A DNA stretch of 64,000 bases. Source: an uncultured Oscillospiraceae bacterium (GTDB lineage Bacteria; Bacillota; Clostridia; Oscillospirales; Ruminococcaceae). The position numbers and the translations under genes were made by a program. Position 1 is the first letter of the stretch. The number at the start of each line of letters is the position of its first letter. The notes under the pieces were generated by a model. It searched no databases and was not told the DNA's origin. It saw nothing but the letters and a program-made list of their open reading frames with translations. Positions 16,446-24,984 of this stretch are shown in pieces. The stretch covers positions 5,491-69,490 of the forward strand of contig CAJTMU010000002.1 in NCBI GenBank assembly GCA_910577365.1, in the 5' to 3' direction.

Positions 16446-17558
16446 ATGAAAAAGTTGATTATCGCTGTTCTTTGTGCAGCTATCGTTCTGCCGCCGCTTT
16501 CGCTCAAAACCTCCGCGCTGTCGCTCTCCGCGGTGAGCGCGGTGCTTATCGAAGCGGAAACGGGAACCGTTTTGTATGAAGCCAACGCCTATGAGAAGCG
16601 TGCCATGGCAAGCACTACCAAAATAATGACCGCCATTCTCACCATAGAGGCGGGCGATCTGGACAGGGAGTTCACCGTGGACAGCTACGCAATTATGGTA
16701 GAAGGCACTACCATGGGGCTGAGACAGGGTGATAGGGTGTCGCGCCGCGACCTGCTTTACGGCATACTGCTGCCATCGGGCAACGATGCGGCTAATGCTG
16801 CGGCTGTATCGGTAAGCGGCAGCACAGGCGCTTTTGTGGAGCTTATGAACGCTAAAGCCGAGGAGCTTGGGCTTAAGGATACCCACTTTGTTACCCCATC
16901 GGGTCTGGACGCACAGGGACACTATACCACCGCATACGACCTTGCAATGCTTACCTCCTATGCCATGAAAAACGAAACTTTTCGTGAAATAGTATGCTGT
17001 AAATCAGCCAAAGTAGAGTTCGGCAATCCGCCATATCAGCGCACTTTGTACAACTCAAACAAGATGCTTAGACAGTATGAAGGCGCGATCGGCGTTAAAA
17101 CGGGCTTTACAGACAACGCGCGGCGCTGTCTTGTGTCAGCGGCAGAGCGCGACGGCGTAACTCTTATCGCGGTAACGCTTAACGCGGGCGACGACTGGAA
17201 CGATCACGCAAAAATGCTGGATCACGGCTTTACAAAGGTAAAATCCTATCCTCTTGACGTCGCGTATGAGGGGCGTGTGGCAGTTGCCGGAACGGGTCAA
17301 AGCACCGGCGTATACGCGCAGCCGGACAATATCTCGCTTACCTCAAAGCAGTGCGGCAATCTTACCCGCAGGGTACTGCTGCCAAGCATGGTTTACGGCG
17401 AGGTCAAAGCGGGGCAACAGCTGGGCGAACTGGAATATCTGCTTGACGGAAAGGTTGTAAGAACTCTCCCGCTGCTTGCAGACAGCGATATCGAAGCGGA
17501 GAGCGGCAGTCTTAATTTTATACAGAAGCTGCTCGGACATTTCGGGATATATGTTTGA
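16446..17558 (+). CDS. D-alanyl-D-alanine carboxypeptidase (DacF/PBP5 type)
   Basis: A 370-residue secreted serine peptidase that trims the terminal D-alanine from peptidoglycan pentapeptides. An N-terminal signal peptide (LIIAVLCAAIVLPP) precedes the catalytic domain. All three penicillin-binding motifs are present: STTK (S56, K59), SGN in LPSGNDAANA, and KTG in GVKTGFTDNA. A C-terminal beta domain and amphipathic tail follow. The ATG at 16446 is preferred over the longer frame from 16398 because GGAG lies at proper spacing and the signal peptide then starts the protein. Its place after ytfJ suggests the DacF sporulation branch, but this is context only. Confidence 0.92.
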   Translation: MKKLIIAVLCAAIVLPPLSLKTSALSLSAVSAVLIEAETGTVLYEANAYEKRAMASTTKIMTAILTIEAGDLDREFTVDSYAIMVEGTTMGLRQGDRVSRRDLLYGILLPSGNDAANAAAVSVSGSTGAFVELMNAKAEELGLKDTHFVTPSGLDAQGHYTTAYDLAMLTSYAMKNETFREIVCCKSAKVEFGNPPYQRTLYNSNKMLRQYEGAIGVKTGFTDNARRCLVSAAERDGVTLIAVTLNAGDDWNDHAKMLDHGFTKVKSYPLDVAYEGRVAVAGTGQSTGVYAQPDNISLTSKQCGNLTRRVLLPSMVYGEVKAGQQLGELEYLLDGKVVRTLPLLADSDIEAESGSLNFIQKLLGHFGIYV

Positions 17559-17705
17559 CGGTTACCGGAGAATAGCGGTCGGAACAGGTTTTCGGCTGCT
17601 GTTCTCTGTTGTTTGTCAGAGCGGAACAGGTATGAAAATTATTTATCGGTTACAAAGGCTATGTGCTGATTTTCGGACTTTGTCCTAAACTTTGCCGCAC
17701 AAAAC

Positions 17706-17748
17706 TCAAAAGGAGTAATGCTCCAAAAGGGAGCATGGTTATAAAATG
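17706..17748 (+). promoter_or_regulatory. hairpin leader between ribosome binding site and start codon
   Basis: AACTCAAAAGGAG is followed by TA, a hairpin ATGCTCC-aaaag-GGAGCAT (17718-17736), then GGTTATAAA and the ATG of the RluB-like gene. The ribosome binding site is 30 bases from the start in the linear sequence but about 11 when the hairpin is folded out. The same layout precedes comM at 51185. Confidence 0.6.
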
Positions 17749-18507
17749 GAAAAAATCAGACTTCAGAAAATTATTGCGGACAGCGGATACTGCTCCAGAA
17801 GAAAAGCGGAGCAGCTTATAGAGCAGGGATATGTTACGGTAAACGGAAAGCGCTGCACGGTCGGCGACAAAGCGGATCCCGCCTGCGATCTTATTAAAGT
17901 GGGCGATGACATTATTCCTGCCGCAAGAGCCGCAAAGCGCTACATAATGCTTAACAAGCCGCGCGGATATGTTACCACCATGCAGGACGAAATGGGCAGA
18001 AAGACCGCCGCGGAGCTGCTCTCGGGCATAGATGAGCGTCTGTACCCCGTCGGGCGGCTGGACAGAAACTCCGAGGGACTGCTGTTGTTCACCAACGACG
18101 GAGAATTTGCCAATGATATTATGCACCCCTCGCGTCATGTCAGCAAGACCTACCGCGTGACCATAGACGGACGTGTTAGCGAGGACCAGCTTTCGCGTCT
18201 GATGGCGGGAGTGGAACTGGACGATGGCAGCTATACCCTGCCGTGTAATGTGGAGGTGCTAAGCGAGGCGGCGGACAGAACCGTTCTTCGCTTTGTGATA
18301 AAACAGGGACTGAATCGTCAGATACGCAGAATGTGTACCGCTGTCGGTCTTAATGTTGGCAGGCTGCGCAGAACGGCTGTCGGCGGAGTTAAGCTTGGAA
18401 TGCTGAAACCGGGCGAGTGGCGTGACCTCACCAAAGACGAATTGCGGATACTCCGCGCGTCGGTCGGCTCATCGGGAAAAAACAACGGCAAAGGCGGCAG
18501 AAAATGA
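17746..18507 (+). CDS. rluB: RsuA/RluB family 23S/16S rRNA pseudouridine synthase
   Basis: A 253-residue enzyme that converts a specific uridine of rRNA to pseudouridine. An N-terminal S4 RNA-binding domain (RLQKIIADSGYCSRRKAEQL, about residues 4-60) precedes the catalytic domain. The catalytic aspartate is in VGRLDRNSEGLLLFTNDG. The family element GLNRQIRRM is present. RluB is the best guess because scpA-scpB-rluB is a common order, but RsuA and RluB/E/F cannot be separated firmly. The lysine/glycine-rich tail is short. Its start lies behind an unusual hairpin leader. Confidence 0.88.
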   Translation: MEKIRLQKIIADSGYCSRRKAEQLIEQGYVTVNGKRCTVGDKADPACDLIKVGDDIIPAARAAKRYIMLNKPRGYVTTMQDEMGRKTAAELLSGIDERLYPVGRLDRNSEGLLLFTNDGEFANDIMHPSRHVSKTYRVTIDGRVSEDQLSRLMAGVELDDGSYTLPCNVEVLSEAADRTVLRFVIKQGLNRQIRRMCTAVGLNVGRLRRTAVGGVKLGMLKPGEWRDLTKDELRILRASVGSSGKNNGKGGRK

Positions 18508-18818
18508 TTGAGATTCTTCACGGCGTTTCGTGCAAAAAGGTTAACTTTACCCTCTCCGACGGCGGGTAACTTGGTAAATGCATGTGTTCATGCGAAGCGG
18601 ATTATCTTCTGATAGAAGAGCTTGACTGTCCCCTTCCCTTTTACGAGGGCATGATAAGAGCCGCGTTGAATTACGCTGCACAAAACGGACTTGACAGGGC
18701 GCTGTTCAAACTGCCTGAGGAACAAACAGCGGCGCTGAAAAGCCGCGGATTTCCAATTACGGAAGGGCAGATAGAAAGTATTGCCGCGTTTTTTGCGACG
18801 AAACACTGCACAGGTTAG
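18504..18818 (+). pseudogene. small unknown gene interrupted by an in-frame TAA
   Basis: An ATG at 18504 overlaps the rluB stop (ATGA), the usual sign of coupling. It opens a frame MIEILHGVSCKKVNFTLSDG, ending at TAA after 21 codons (18567-18569). The same frame continues without a shift as LGKCMCSCEADYLLIEELDC and on to residue 104 (IAAFFATKHCTG). An internal ATG at 18582 could express the last 78 residues, but no ribosome binding site is obvious there. The cysteines (GKCMCSCEAD) are clustered like a metal site. I do not recognise the family. Nonsense mutation, sequence error or a true short upstream ORF are possible. Confidence 0.5.
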
Positions 18819-18860
18819 GTTAACTTTACGAAAAAGTAATCTATTTGGAGACCCCCCTCA

Positions 18861-19379
18861 ATGCTTTTAGAGAATAAAGAATTGGAAAACACTGTATGGG
18901 AAAAGGTTTTTAAGCAGCTTGGCTTAAAACCTGACTGCATGGTAAGAACTCATAATTTCAGCGTAAGTATGCCGTTTGATATCAATGTGGCTTTTTCGGT
19001 TTACGGAATCGAAAAAATGAGTGATTCTCAAATTGACGGCATGGGTGACATAATAAGGAAAATCTTTATTGAAGCGACAAAGGAAAACGAGCGCATTTAC
19101 GCATTGGACTGGGAGCACAGTTCATTTCTTTATGACCCGAGAAACCCCGATGAGCAAAAAAGCGTATGGGTAGATGACGCGCGTTACTTCGGCGGAGGAT
19201 TTTGTGCGGAGTTTCCTGCGTTTTACCCCGATGTGGACTACTACTTTTTTATTGATGAAAATTTCAGATTCGGTTATTTGGGGCATCCATGGAGGCAAGA
19301 GGTATGGGTATTCGGTGAATTGTTGGTTCATAAATTTGATCAGATCTATAACAAATTAGGGTGGATAAAATTAAAATAA
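18861..19379 (+). CDS. DUF2716 domain protein
   Basis: A 172-residue soluble protein. The C-terminal part FPAFYPDVDYYFFIDENFRF and GYLGHPWRQEVWVFGELLV is the diagnostic portion of DUF2716, a domain of unknown function found singly in many Firmicutes and Actinobacteria. The ATG is preceded by GGAGACCCCCCTCA, a rather long spacing. AT-content is higher than in neighbours. It is probably a single-gene unit of accessory character. Confidence 0.75.
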   Translation: MLLENKELENTVWEKVFKQLGLKPDCMVRTHNFSVSMPFDINVAFSVYGIEKMSDSQIDGMGDIIRKIFIEATKENERIYALDWEHSSFLYDPRNPDEQKSVWVDDARYFGGGFCAEFPAFYPDVDYYFFIDENFRFGYLGHPWRQEVWVFGELLVHKFDQIYNKLGWIKLK

Positions 19380-19433
19380 TATCTAAAAATAATTTCAATT
19401 ATTAAAGAATAATAGATATTCATCTTATTACAG

Positions 19434-19560
19434 TTTGATCTAAACGAATTTATTTAAATTTAAAATTTTCTTGCACCCCGTGACCTGCACGAGTGTGCAG
19501 GTTCACGCTTCATTCCATACTACACACTCGCGCTCTCGTGAAAAAATTCATGCATCACCT
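19434..19560. repeat. structured intergenic repeat, copy A
   Basis: Starts TTGATCTAAACGAATTTATT and continues AAATTT. An inverted repeat CGAGTGTG/CACACTCG surrounds a CGCTTCATT loop, then CTCTCGTG and AAAAAATTCATGC. It shares both flanks, but not the stem sequence, with copies at 27443, 43257, 49908 and (inverted) 30476. Confidence 0.6.
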
Positions 19561-19612
19561 TTTTGTTGCAATAACTTTTATACAAAATGCTCACATGCAA
19601 TAATTTTTGTGA

Positions 19613-19655
19613 AAATCGCCGAAAACCGCGCATGGTTCTCGGCGATTTTATTGCA
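19613..19655 (+). terminator. probable terminator upstream of the carboxyltransferase operon
   Basis: AAAATCGCCGA pairs with TCGGCGATTTT, with further inner pairing AACC/GGTT, followed by ATTGC. It would stop read-through from the DUF2716 gene. The T-run is short after the stem. Confidence 0.6.
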
Positions 19656-19689
19656 AAAAATAAAAAATAAAAAAAAGTGTAAAATTTGC

Positions 19690-19718
19690 TTGTTATTTCT
19701 CTCAAATTGTAGTATAAT
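19690..19718 (+). promoter_or_regulatory. promoter for the carboxyltransferase operon
   Basis: TTGTTA (19690-19695) and TATAAT (19713-19718) with a 17-bp spacer, about 75 bp upstream of the first gene. Confidence 0.65.
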
Positions 19719-19794
19719 TATTGTGGATAAATTTTCGGGTGAGCTATGCCCAAATGACAAAGCCACTCTATTCATAATAAACGGAGGAGACAAA

Positions 19795-21132
19795 ATGGCG
19801 TTTACAAAGACTTTGGCTGAGATGGAACAAAGCGTTCCCGACAGCGACGCGAGGAAAAGACTCGCCGCTTTTTTTGACGAGGACAGCTTTACGGAGTTGG
19901 ACAAGTTCCTGTCTGCCGACGGAGGGGTAAGCTCGGTCGCAGCGGGTTACGGGACGGTTTACGGCAGACCCGTATGTGCATTCGCACAGGATACCAGCGT
20001 TAAGGGAGGCGCGGTAGATAAAAGCGCCGCTCTTAAAATCAAAAGAGTATTTGAGCTTGCTGCAAAATCCGGATATCCCGTCGTCGGCTTTTACGACTCC
20101 AAGGGCGGCGATATCAACGAGGGTATGGCGGTGCTTTCTGCATACGGAGATATAATGAAGTCTTCCGCGGCAATCTCGGGCGTGGTTCCCCAGATAGCGG
20201 TGGTATGCGGCGTATGCGCGGGCTGCGCGGCTATGCTTGCCGCGATGGCGGATATAACGATAATCACCGAAAAAAGCGAGCTGTTCCTTACCGCTCCATT
20301 CAACAATGCGGATGGCAAGCTTGAGGGCGCGGGTAAGGCTGAAAACGCTCTTAAGTCAGGCGTATGCGATATCGTAGCAAAAGATGACGATGACGCAGTA
20401 AAGAAGGCGAAAGCGCTGACAGCGGTTCTTCCTATGAACAATCTCAGCATAGCTGGAAGCGACGGCTTTTCCGCGAACGATTGTGATATTACGGTAAGCC
20501 TTAAAGGTGCAGAGCTTGTTAAAGCCATTGCAGACAAGGACGGCGCGATAGACAGCGTTATCGAACTTGGCGCGAAATTCGGCGATGCAGCTTACACTGC
20601 TCTGGCAAGCGTAAACTGCTCAACGGTTGCTTTTGTAGCAACAAGCGGTGCAAAGCTGACAGCAGCTGACTGCGCGAAGATTGCACGCTTTGTGCAGTTT
20701 GCGGACGTCTTCTCGATTCCCGTTGTCACGATTATCGACACGGAGGGATTTGAGGGAAGCTCCGCGGCGGAGCTGAGCGGCTCGGTAAGGGACTGCGCGA
20801 GACTTGCTCAGATATATGCCACTTCCACGACCGGAAAAATAAATCTTGTTACAGGAAAGGCTTTTGGCGCGGCGTTTGCGGCGTTCGACAGCGCGGATAT
20901 AAGCTACGCTTGGGAGAGCGCGGTTATTGCGCCGATGAATCCCGAAGCGGGCAAGGTGTTTATGGGCGAGGAGCTTGAAACATCTCCCTTTGCGGCTGCG
21001 GCACTGGGTATGACAGACGGGGTCATAGCTGTCGATGAGACACGCGAGAGGATTCAGTCCGCTGTTTTGATGTGCATGAACAAGCGTGCTGCCGCTTCAC
21101 CGTCGAGAAAGCATGCTAATTTTGCTTTCTGA
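19795..21132 (+). CDS. acyl-CoA carboxyltransferase subunit (12S/MmdA-like, short)
   Basis: A 445-residue member of the carboxyl transferase family with two crotonase-like halves. It matches the CoA-binding subunits of propionyl-CoA carboxylase beta, methylmalonyl-CoA decarboxylase alpha and the transcarboxylase 12S subunit. Visible motifs are VVCGVCAGCAAMLAAMADIT in the first half and DTEGFEGSSAAELSG with GKAFGAAFAAF in the second. It is about 60-70 residues shorter than MmdA, mainly at the N-terminus. The ATG at 19795 follows GGAGGAGA, so the much longer frame from 19471 is rejected. It is the first of three genes with a biotin carrier and an oxo-acid carboxyltransferase. Confidence 0.85.
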   Translation: MAFTKTLAEMEQSVPDSDARKRLAAFFDEDSFTELDKFLSADGGVSSVAAGYGTVYGRPVCAFAQDTSVKGGAVDKSAALKIKRVFELAAKSGYPVVGFYDSKGGDINEGMAVLSAYGDIMKSSAAISGVVPQIAVVCGVCAGCAAMLAAMADITIITEKSELFLTAPFNNADGKLEGAGKAENALKSGVCDIVAKDDDDAVKKAKALTAVLPMNNLSIAGSDGFSANDCDITVSLKGAELVKAIADKDGAIDSVIELGAKFGDAAYTALASVNCSTVAFVATSGAKLTAADCAKIARFVQFADVFSIPVVTIIDTEGFEGSSAAELSGSVRDCARLAQIYATSTTGKINLVTGKAFGAAFAAFDSADISYAWESAVIAPMNPEAGKVFMGEELETSPFAAAALGMTDGVIAVDETRERIQSAVLMCMNKRAAASPSRKHANFAF

Positions 21133-21166
21133 TTCCGAAAATAAAAATAAATGAGAGGTATTTGAC

Positions 21167-21526
21167 ATGAAAAGATATACTATAACCGTAAACGGCAATG
21201 CTTACGACGTAACTGTTGACGAGGCTGACGGAACAACAGCTGCTCCCGTTGCAGCGGCGGCACCAGCTCCCAAAAAGGCTGCTCCCAAGGCAGCATCGGG
21301 CGCGGCAGGTAACGCTTCTATAAACGCGCCTATGCGCGGCACTATCGTTGATGTTAAGGTAAAGGTAGGCGATAAGGTTACAAACGGCACCGTTGTAGCG
21401 GTTCTCGAGGCTATGAAGATGGAAAACGATATTGTTTCCGATAAGGACGGCGTTGTTGCTTCGGTTTGCGTAAACAAGGGTGAAGCGGTAGAAACGGGCG
21501 CGGCTGTAATTACAATCAACGCCTGA
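21167..21526 (+). CDS. biotin carrier protein (1.3S/MmdC-like)
   Basis: A 119-residue carrier that shuttles carboxyl groups between the two transferase active sites. The N-terminal part (YTITVNGNAYDVTVDEADG) is followed by an alanine/proline/lysine-rich flexible linker at about residues 25-48 and a biotinyl domain. The biotin attachment site is the lysine in LEAMKMENDI. The two hallmark glycines flanking the hammerhead fold are present. The size and linker are the same as in the small carrier subunits of sodium-pump decarboxylases and transcarboxylase. The gene lies between the two transferase genes. Confidence 0.93.
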   Translation: MKRYTITVNGNAYDVTVDEADGTTAAPVAAAAPAPKKAAPKAASGAAGNASINAPMRGTIVDVKVKVGDKVTNGTVVAVLEAMKMENDIVSDKDGVVASVCVNKGEAVETGAAVITINA

Positions 21527-21544
21527 TTCGGGAGGAGTAACGAA

Positions 21545-22948
21545 ATGGCAAAATTGAAGATAACCGAAACCATTCTCCGCGACGCGCACCAGTCGCTGCT
21601 CGCCACGAGAATGTCAATGGACGATATGCGTCCGATACTGTCCACCATGGACAAAATCGGATTTTATTCAGCGGAGTGCTGGGGCGGAGCTACATTTGAC
21701 TCATGCATACGCTTTCTTGATGAAGACCCGTGGGAGCGTCTGCGCATACTGCGCAAGGAAATGCCCAACACCAAGCTCCAGATGCTGTTCAGAGGACAGA
21801 ATATGCTGGGCTACCGTCACTATGCCGATGACCTTGTAGAGTATTTTGTACAGAAATCCATCGCCAACGGAATAGATATAATCCGTATTTTTGACGCGCT
21901 GAACGATATCCGCAATCTGGAAACCGCCATCAAATCGGCTAAAAAGGAGAACGGACACGCTCAGGTGGCTATCTCCTATACGCTCGGCGAAGTTTTCACT
22001 CACGAATATTACATGAATTATGCGAAGCAGGTTGAGGACGCAGGTGCGGACTCTATCTGCATAAAGGATATGGCGGCGCTGCTCACTCCATATGAGGCGG
22101 AAAGCCTTGTAAAGGACCTTAAGAGCGCTGTAAAAATTCCCGTACAACTCCACACACACTATACCTCGGGACTGGCTTCAATGTGCATTATCAAGGCAGT
22201 TGAGGCAGGTGTTGACGCGGTTGATACCGCAATGTCCCCGCTTGCGCTTGGCACCAGCCACGCTCCCACGGAATCGATTGTTGCGACTTTCCGCGGCACG
22301 GAGTACGACACAGGAATAGACCTTATCAAATTGAACGAAGTGCGCGACTACTTTATGAAGCTGCGCAAGAAGTATATTGAAAGCGGTCTGCTTGACCCCT
22401 CCATGCTTGCTACCAATACCAACGCGCTTATTTATCAGGTTCCCGGAGGAATGCTCTCAAATCTGCTGTCCCAGCTTAAGCAGGCAGGCAAGGCTGATCA
22501 GCTTGAAGACGTTCTTAGAGAGGTTCCTATGGTGCGCAAGGACAGCGGATATCCTCCGCTTGTAACACCCACTTCTCAGATAGTTGGTACTCAAGCGGTG
22601 TTCAACGTTATCATGGGCGAACGCTACAAGACCGTAACAAAGGAATTCAAGGGTCTTGTAAAGGGCGAATACGGGCGTACTCCCGTAGAGATAGATCCCG
22701 AGTTCAGGAAGAAAATAATCGGCGACGAAGCCCCCATCACCTGCCGCCCCGCTGATCAGCTCTCTTCGGAGTTTGAAACCATGAAGCAGGAAGCAAAGGA
22801 ATGGGTGGACGGCGACAGTGTTGAGGATATCCTCACATATGCCATGTTCCCGAAAGTAGCGCCCAAATTCTTTGAGAAGCGCCGCGACAAGCAGGTAGGC
22901 ATTGATGCGGAGCACTGCGATAAAACCAATAAGGTTCATCCTGTATAA
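21545..22948 (+). CDS. oxaloacetate decarboxylase alpha / pyruvate carboxyltransferase subunit (5S-like)
   Basis: A 467-residue enzyme with a TIM-barrel that transfers CO2 between oxaloacetate/pyruvate and biotin. The metal-binding start TETILRDAHQSLLATRM, the ECWGGATFD element, the carbamylated lysine in SICIKDMAALL and the metal ligands in QLHTHYTSG are all intact. A C-terminal conserved carboxylase domain follows, without a fused biotin domain. GGGAGGAG precedes the ATG. Because the membrane beta subunit gene (oadB/mmdB) is absent, the three genes fit a soluble transcarboxylase better than a sodium pump. The pump subunit could, however, be encoded elsewhere. Confidence 0.93.
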   Translation: MAKLKITETILRDAHQSLLATRMSMDDMRPILSTMDKIGFYSAECWGGATFDSCIRFLDEDPWERLRILRKEMPNTKLQMLFRGQNMLGYRHYADDLVEYFVQKSIANGIDIIRIFDALNDIRNLETAIKSAKKENGHAQVAISYTLGEVFTHEYYMNYAKQVEDAGADSICIKDMAALLTPYEAESLVKDLKSAVKIPVQLHTHYTSGLASMCIIKAVEAGVDAVDTAMSPLALGTSHAPTESIVATFRGTEYDTGIDLIKLNEVRDYFMKLRKKYIESGLLDPSMLATNTNALIYQVPGGMLSNLLSQLKQAGKADQLEDVLREVPMVRKDSGYPPLVTPTSQIVGTQAVFNVIMGERYKTVTKEFKGLVKGEYGRTPVEIDPEFRKKIIGDEAPITCRPADQLSSEFETMKQEAKEWVDGDSVEDILTYAMFPKVAPKFFEKRRDKQVGIDAEHCDKTNKVHPV

Positions 22949-22954
22949 ATATTT

Positions 22955-22989
22955 ATCCCGCCGATAATACGGCGGGATTTATTTATTAT
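22955..22989 (+). terminator. Rho-independent terminator after the carboxyltransferase operon
   Basis: ATCCCGCCG and CGGCGGGAT form a perfect 9-bp stem around ATAATA, followed by TTTATTTATT. Confidence 0.85.
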
Positions 22990-23236
22990 TGTCATTAATG
23001 CACACAGGTCAGCTCCTCTGATAACGATTTCCCGTAATATGATATATTTTTCAGCACTTTTACCAAACCAATTATTACAAATTGGAAACAAAATTGAGAT
23101 AGTTTACTTAAAATTAAGGCTTAAAAAAACACATAATAACAAATCCCATTTTAAAGGCAAAAAAACCTCAAGAAAAGCTGATATAAATTTTAGGTAATAA
23201 AGTTATGGATATGTCATATTGAACAAGTATGACATC

Positions 23237-23252
23237 TTGAAAACGTTTTCGT
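23237..23252. promoter_or_regulatory. LacI/CcpA-type operator upstream of the sugar ABC operon
   Basis: TTGAAAACGTTTTCGT contains the same perfect 12-bp palindrome GAAAACGTTTTC as the chemoreceptor leader. It sits about 35 bp upstream of the -35 box of the substrate-binding protein promoter, a place that suits activation or looping. Confidence 0.65.
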
Positions 23253-23285
23253 GCTATTTGCACAAAAAAAGTTTTGAAAAAAGGC

Positions 23286-23314
23286 TTGCAAAAAAGTGAA
23301 ATTTGTGCTAAACT
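23286..23314 (+). promoter_or_regulatory. promoter for the sugar ABC operon
   Basis: TTGCAA (23286-23291) and TAAACT (23309-23314) with a 17-bp spacer. A long leader of about 150 bases follows before the ATG. Confidence 0.6.
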
Positions 23315-23470
23315 TACAAATGTAATCGGAAGGCAGTAATTATACCAAATATTTTCCAAAAATTTTTTTATATTTTGGGTTGTTTTTGGCAATGTTAAGG
23401 TCGGAAGATTAAACTTTATAAATTGCTTCAATGAAGAAGCAAATGAAACCATTTTGGGAGGAAAAAACTT

Positions 23471-24940
23471 ATGAAGAAAAGAATATTGGCATCACTTGTT
23501 GCACTTGCAACTGTAATGTCCTTTGCGGGCTGCCAGACCAATGACAACAGCAGCGCGCCTGACAACAGCAACAGCGGCAACAGCAGTGAATCCACACCCG
23601 ACAGCAGCACGCCTGATAACAGCGATGTTACGAGCACACCTGAGGATACAGATAATTTTGTTGTTGACAAGGAAAATCCTCAGAAAATTGATACCGGCGT
23701 TCAGCTGTCCGATTCCGAAGGTAAGGTTCTGAACATCTGGGCTTGGAACGATGAGTTCAAGGGCTTCTTTGAGAAGTACTACAAGGTTCCCGACGGTTAC
23801 ACTGTAAACTGGGTTATCAACCCCTCTGAGAACGGCGTATATCAGCAGAAGCTTGATGACGCGCTCCTTTCTCAGGACAGCGCTGCCGCTGACGACAAGA
23901 TTGATATCTTCCTTGCAGAGGCTGACTACATTCTGAAGTATGTTGACTCCGATTTCACTCTGGACGTTAGCACCATCGGCTTCAACAATGCTTCCACCAT
24001 TTATCAGTACACCGCTGACGCTTGCACTGACAGCAACGGCAAGCAGAAGGGTATGTCTTTCCAGTGCTGCCCTGCCGGCTTGATTTACAGACGCTCCATC
24101 GCTAAGGAAGTTCTTGGCACAGACGATCCCGCAGAGGTTCAGGAAGCTCTGTCTTCTTGGGAGAAGTTTGACGAGGCTGCTGCTAAGGCTAAGGATCTCG
24201 GATATTACATGACTGCTTCTTTCGCTGAAACTTACAGAACCTTCTCAAACAACGTTACATCTGCTTGGGTAGACGATGCTGGCAACGTAACTGTTGATCC
24301 TCAGATCAAGGCTTGGATCAAGCAGTCTAAGGACTACATGGATAAGGGTTACACACTTGAGGCAGGTATATGGAGCGATGAGAAGAATGCGCAGATGTTT
24401 GCTGACGGCAAGACTATGTGCTTCTTTGGTCCCGCTTGGTACTATAACTTCTCTATGGGCAATGCTCATGACGCAGAAAAGGGCTGTTCTGGTGACTGGG
24501 GTCTTTGCGTAGGTCCTCAGAGCTACTTCTGGGGCGGCACATGGCTGCTTGCAAGCTCTCAGACCGATAACCCCGAACTGGTTGCTGACATTATGAACGC
24601 ATTCCAGAGCAACGAAAAGATTCTCAAGCAGATGGTTGAGATTGACAGCCAGTTTGTAAACAACACCGCTGTCAACGATTCCTATACCAACGATCCTAAC
24701 TTCGGCAATGAGTTCCTTGGCGGTCAGAATGACTGGCAGATATTTGCTGAGGGCGCTAAGAATATTGAGCTGAAATACTCCACCGGTTATGACCAGCTGC
24801 TCAACGAGAAGCTTCAGGATAACCTGAAGGATTACTTCAAGGGCACAGTTGACCTTGACACCGCTTGGAACAACTATGTAAAGACCATCAACGAGGCTTA
24901 CACCGAGCTTAAGATGCCTGAAAAGCTGACTCTTGACTGA
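23471..24940 (+). CDS. ABC sugar transporter substrate-binding lipoprotein
   Basis: A 489-residue periplasmic-type solute-binding protein anchored by lipid. The lipobox SFAGC ends a typical signal sequence at about residue 20. A long serine/asparagine/threonine/aspartate-rich linker (about residues 22-58) holds it away from the membrane. The solute-binding domain has KVLNIWAWNDEFKGFFEKYY near its start and FFGPAWYYNFSMG later, consistent with family 1 carbohydrate-binding proteins. Codon use is strongly biased (GCT, AAG, GTT, GAC), suggesting high expression. A terminator directly after it should make it far more abundant than the permeases. The sugar is probably an oligosaccharide. Confidence 0.92.
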   Translation: MKKRILASLVALATVMSFAGCQTNDNSSAPDNSNSGNSSESTPDSSTPDNSDVTSTPEDTDNFVVDKENPQKIDTGVQLSDSEGKVLNIWAWNDEFKGFFEKYYKVPDGYTVNWVINPSENGVYQQKLDDALLSQDSAAADDKIDIFLAEADYILKYVDSDFTLDVSTIGFNNASTIYQYTADACTDSNGKQKGMSFQCCPAGLIYRRSIAKEVLGTDDPAEVQEALSSWEKFDEAAAKAKDLGYYMTASFAETYRTFSNNVTSAWVDDAGNVTVDPQIKAWIKQSKDYMDKGYTLEAGIWSDEKNAQMFADGKTMCFFGPAWYYNFSMGNAHDAEKGCSGDWGLCVGPQSYFWGGTWLLASSQTDNPELVADIMNAFQSNEKILKQMVEIDSQFVNNTAVNDSYTNDPNFGNEFLGGQNDWQIFAEGAKNIELKYSTGYDQLLNEKLQDNLKDYFKGTVDLDTAWNNYVKTINEAYTELKMPEKLTLD

Positions 24941-24984
24941 TTTGCATAATTTAAAAATCGTATTGATTTAAATTCCTAACCTTT

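Noticed and set aside
19471..19794. 108-codon N-terminal extension of the carboxyltransferase
   Set aside because: It would cover an intergenic repeat, a terminator and a promoter; GGAGGAGA before ATG 19795 gives the true start.
19795..22948. Sodium-pumping oxaloacetate or methylmalonyl-CoA decarboxylase operon
   Set aside because: The membrane beta subunit and gamma/delta subunits are not in the operon, so the pump reading is not supported from this window.
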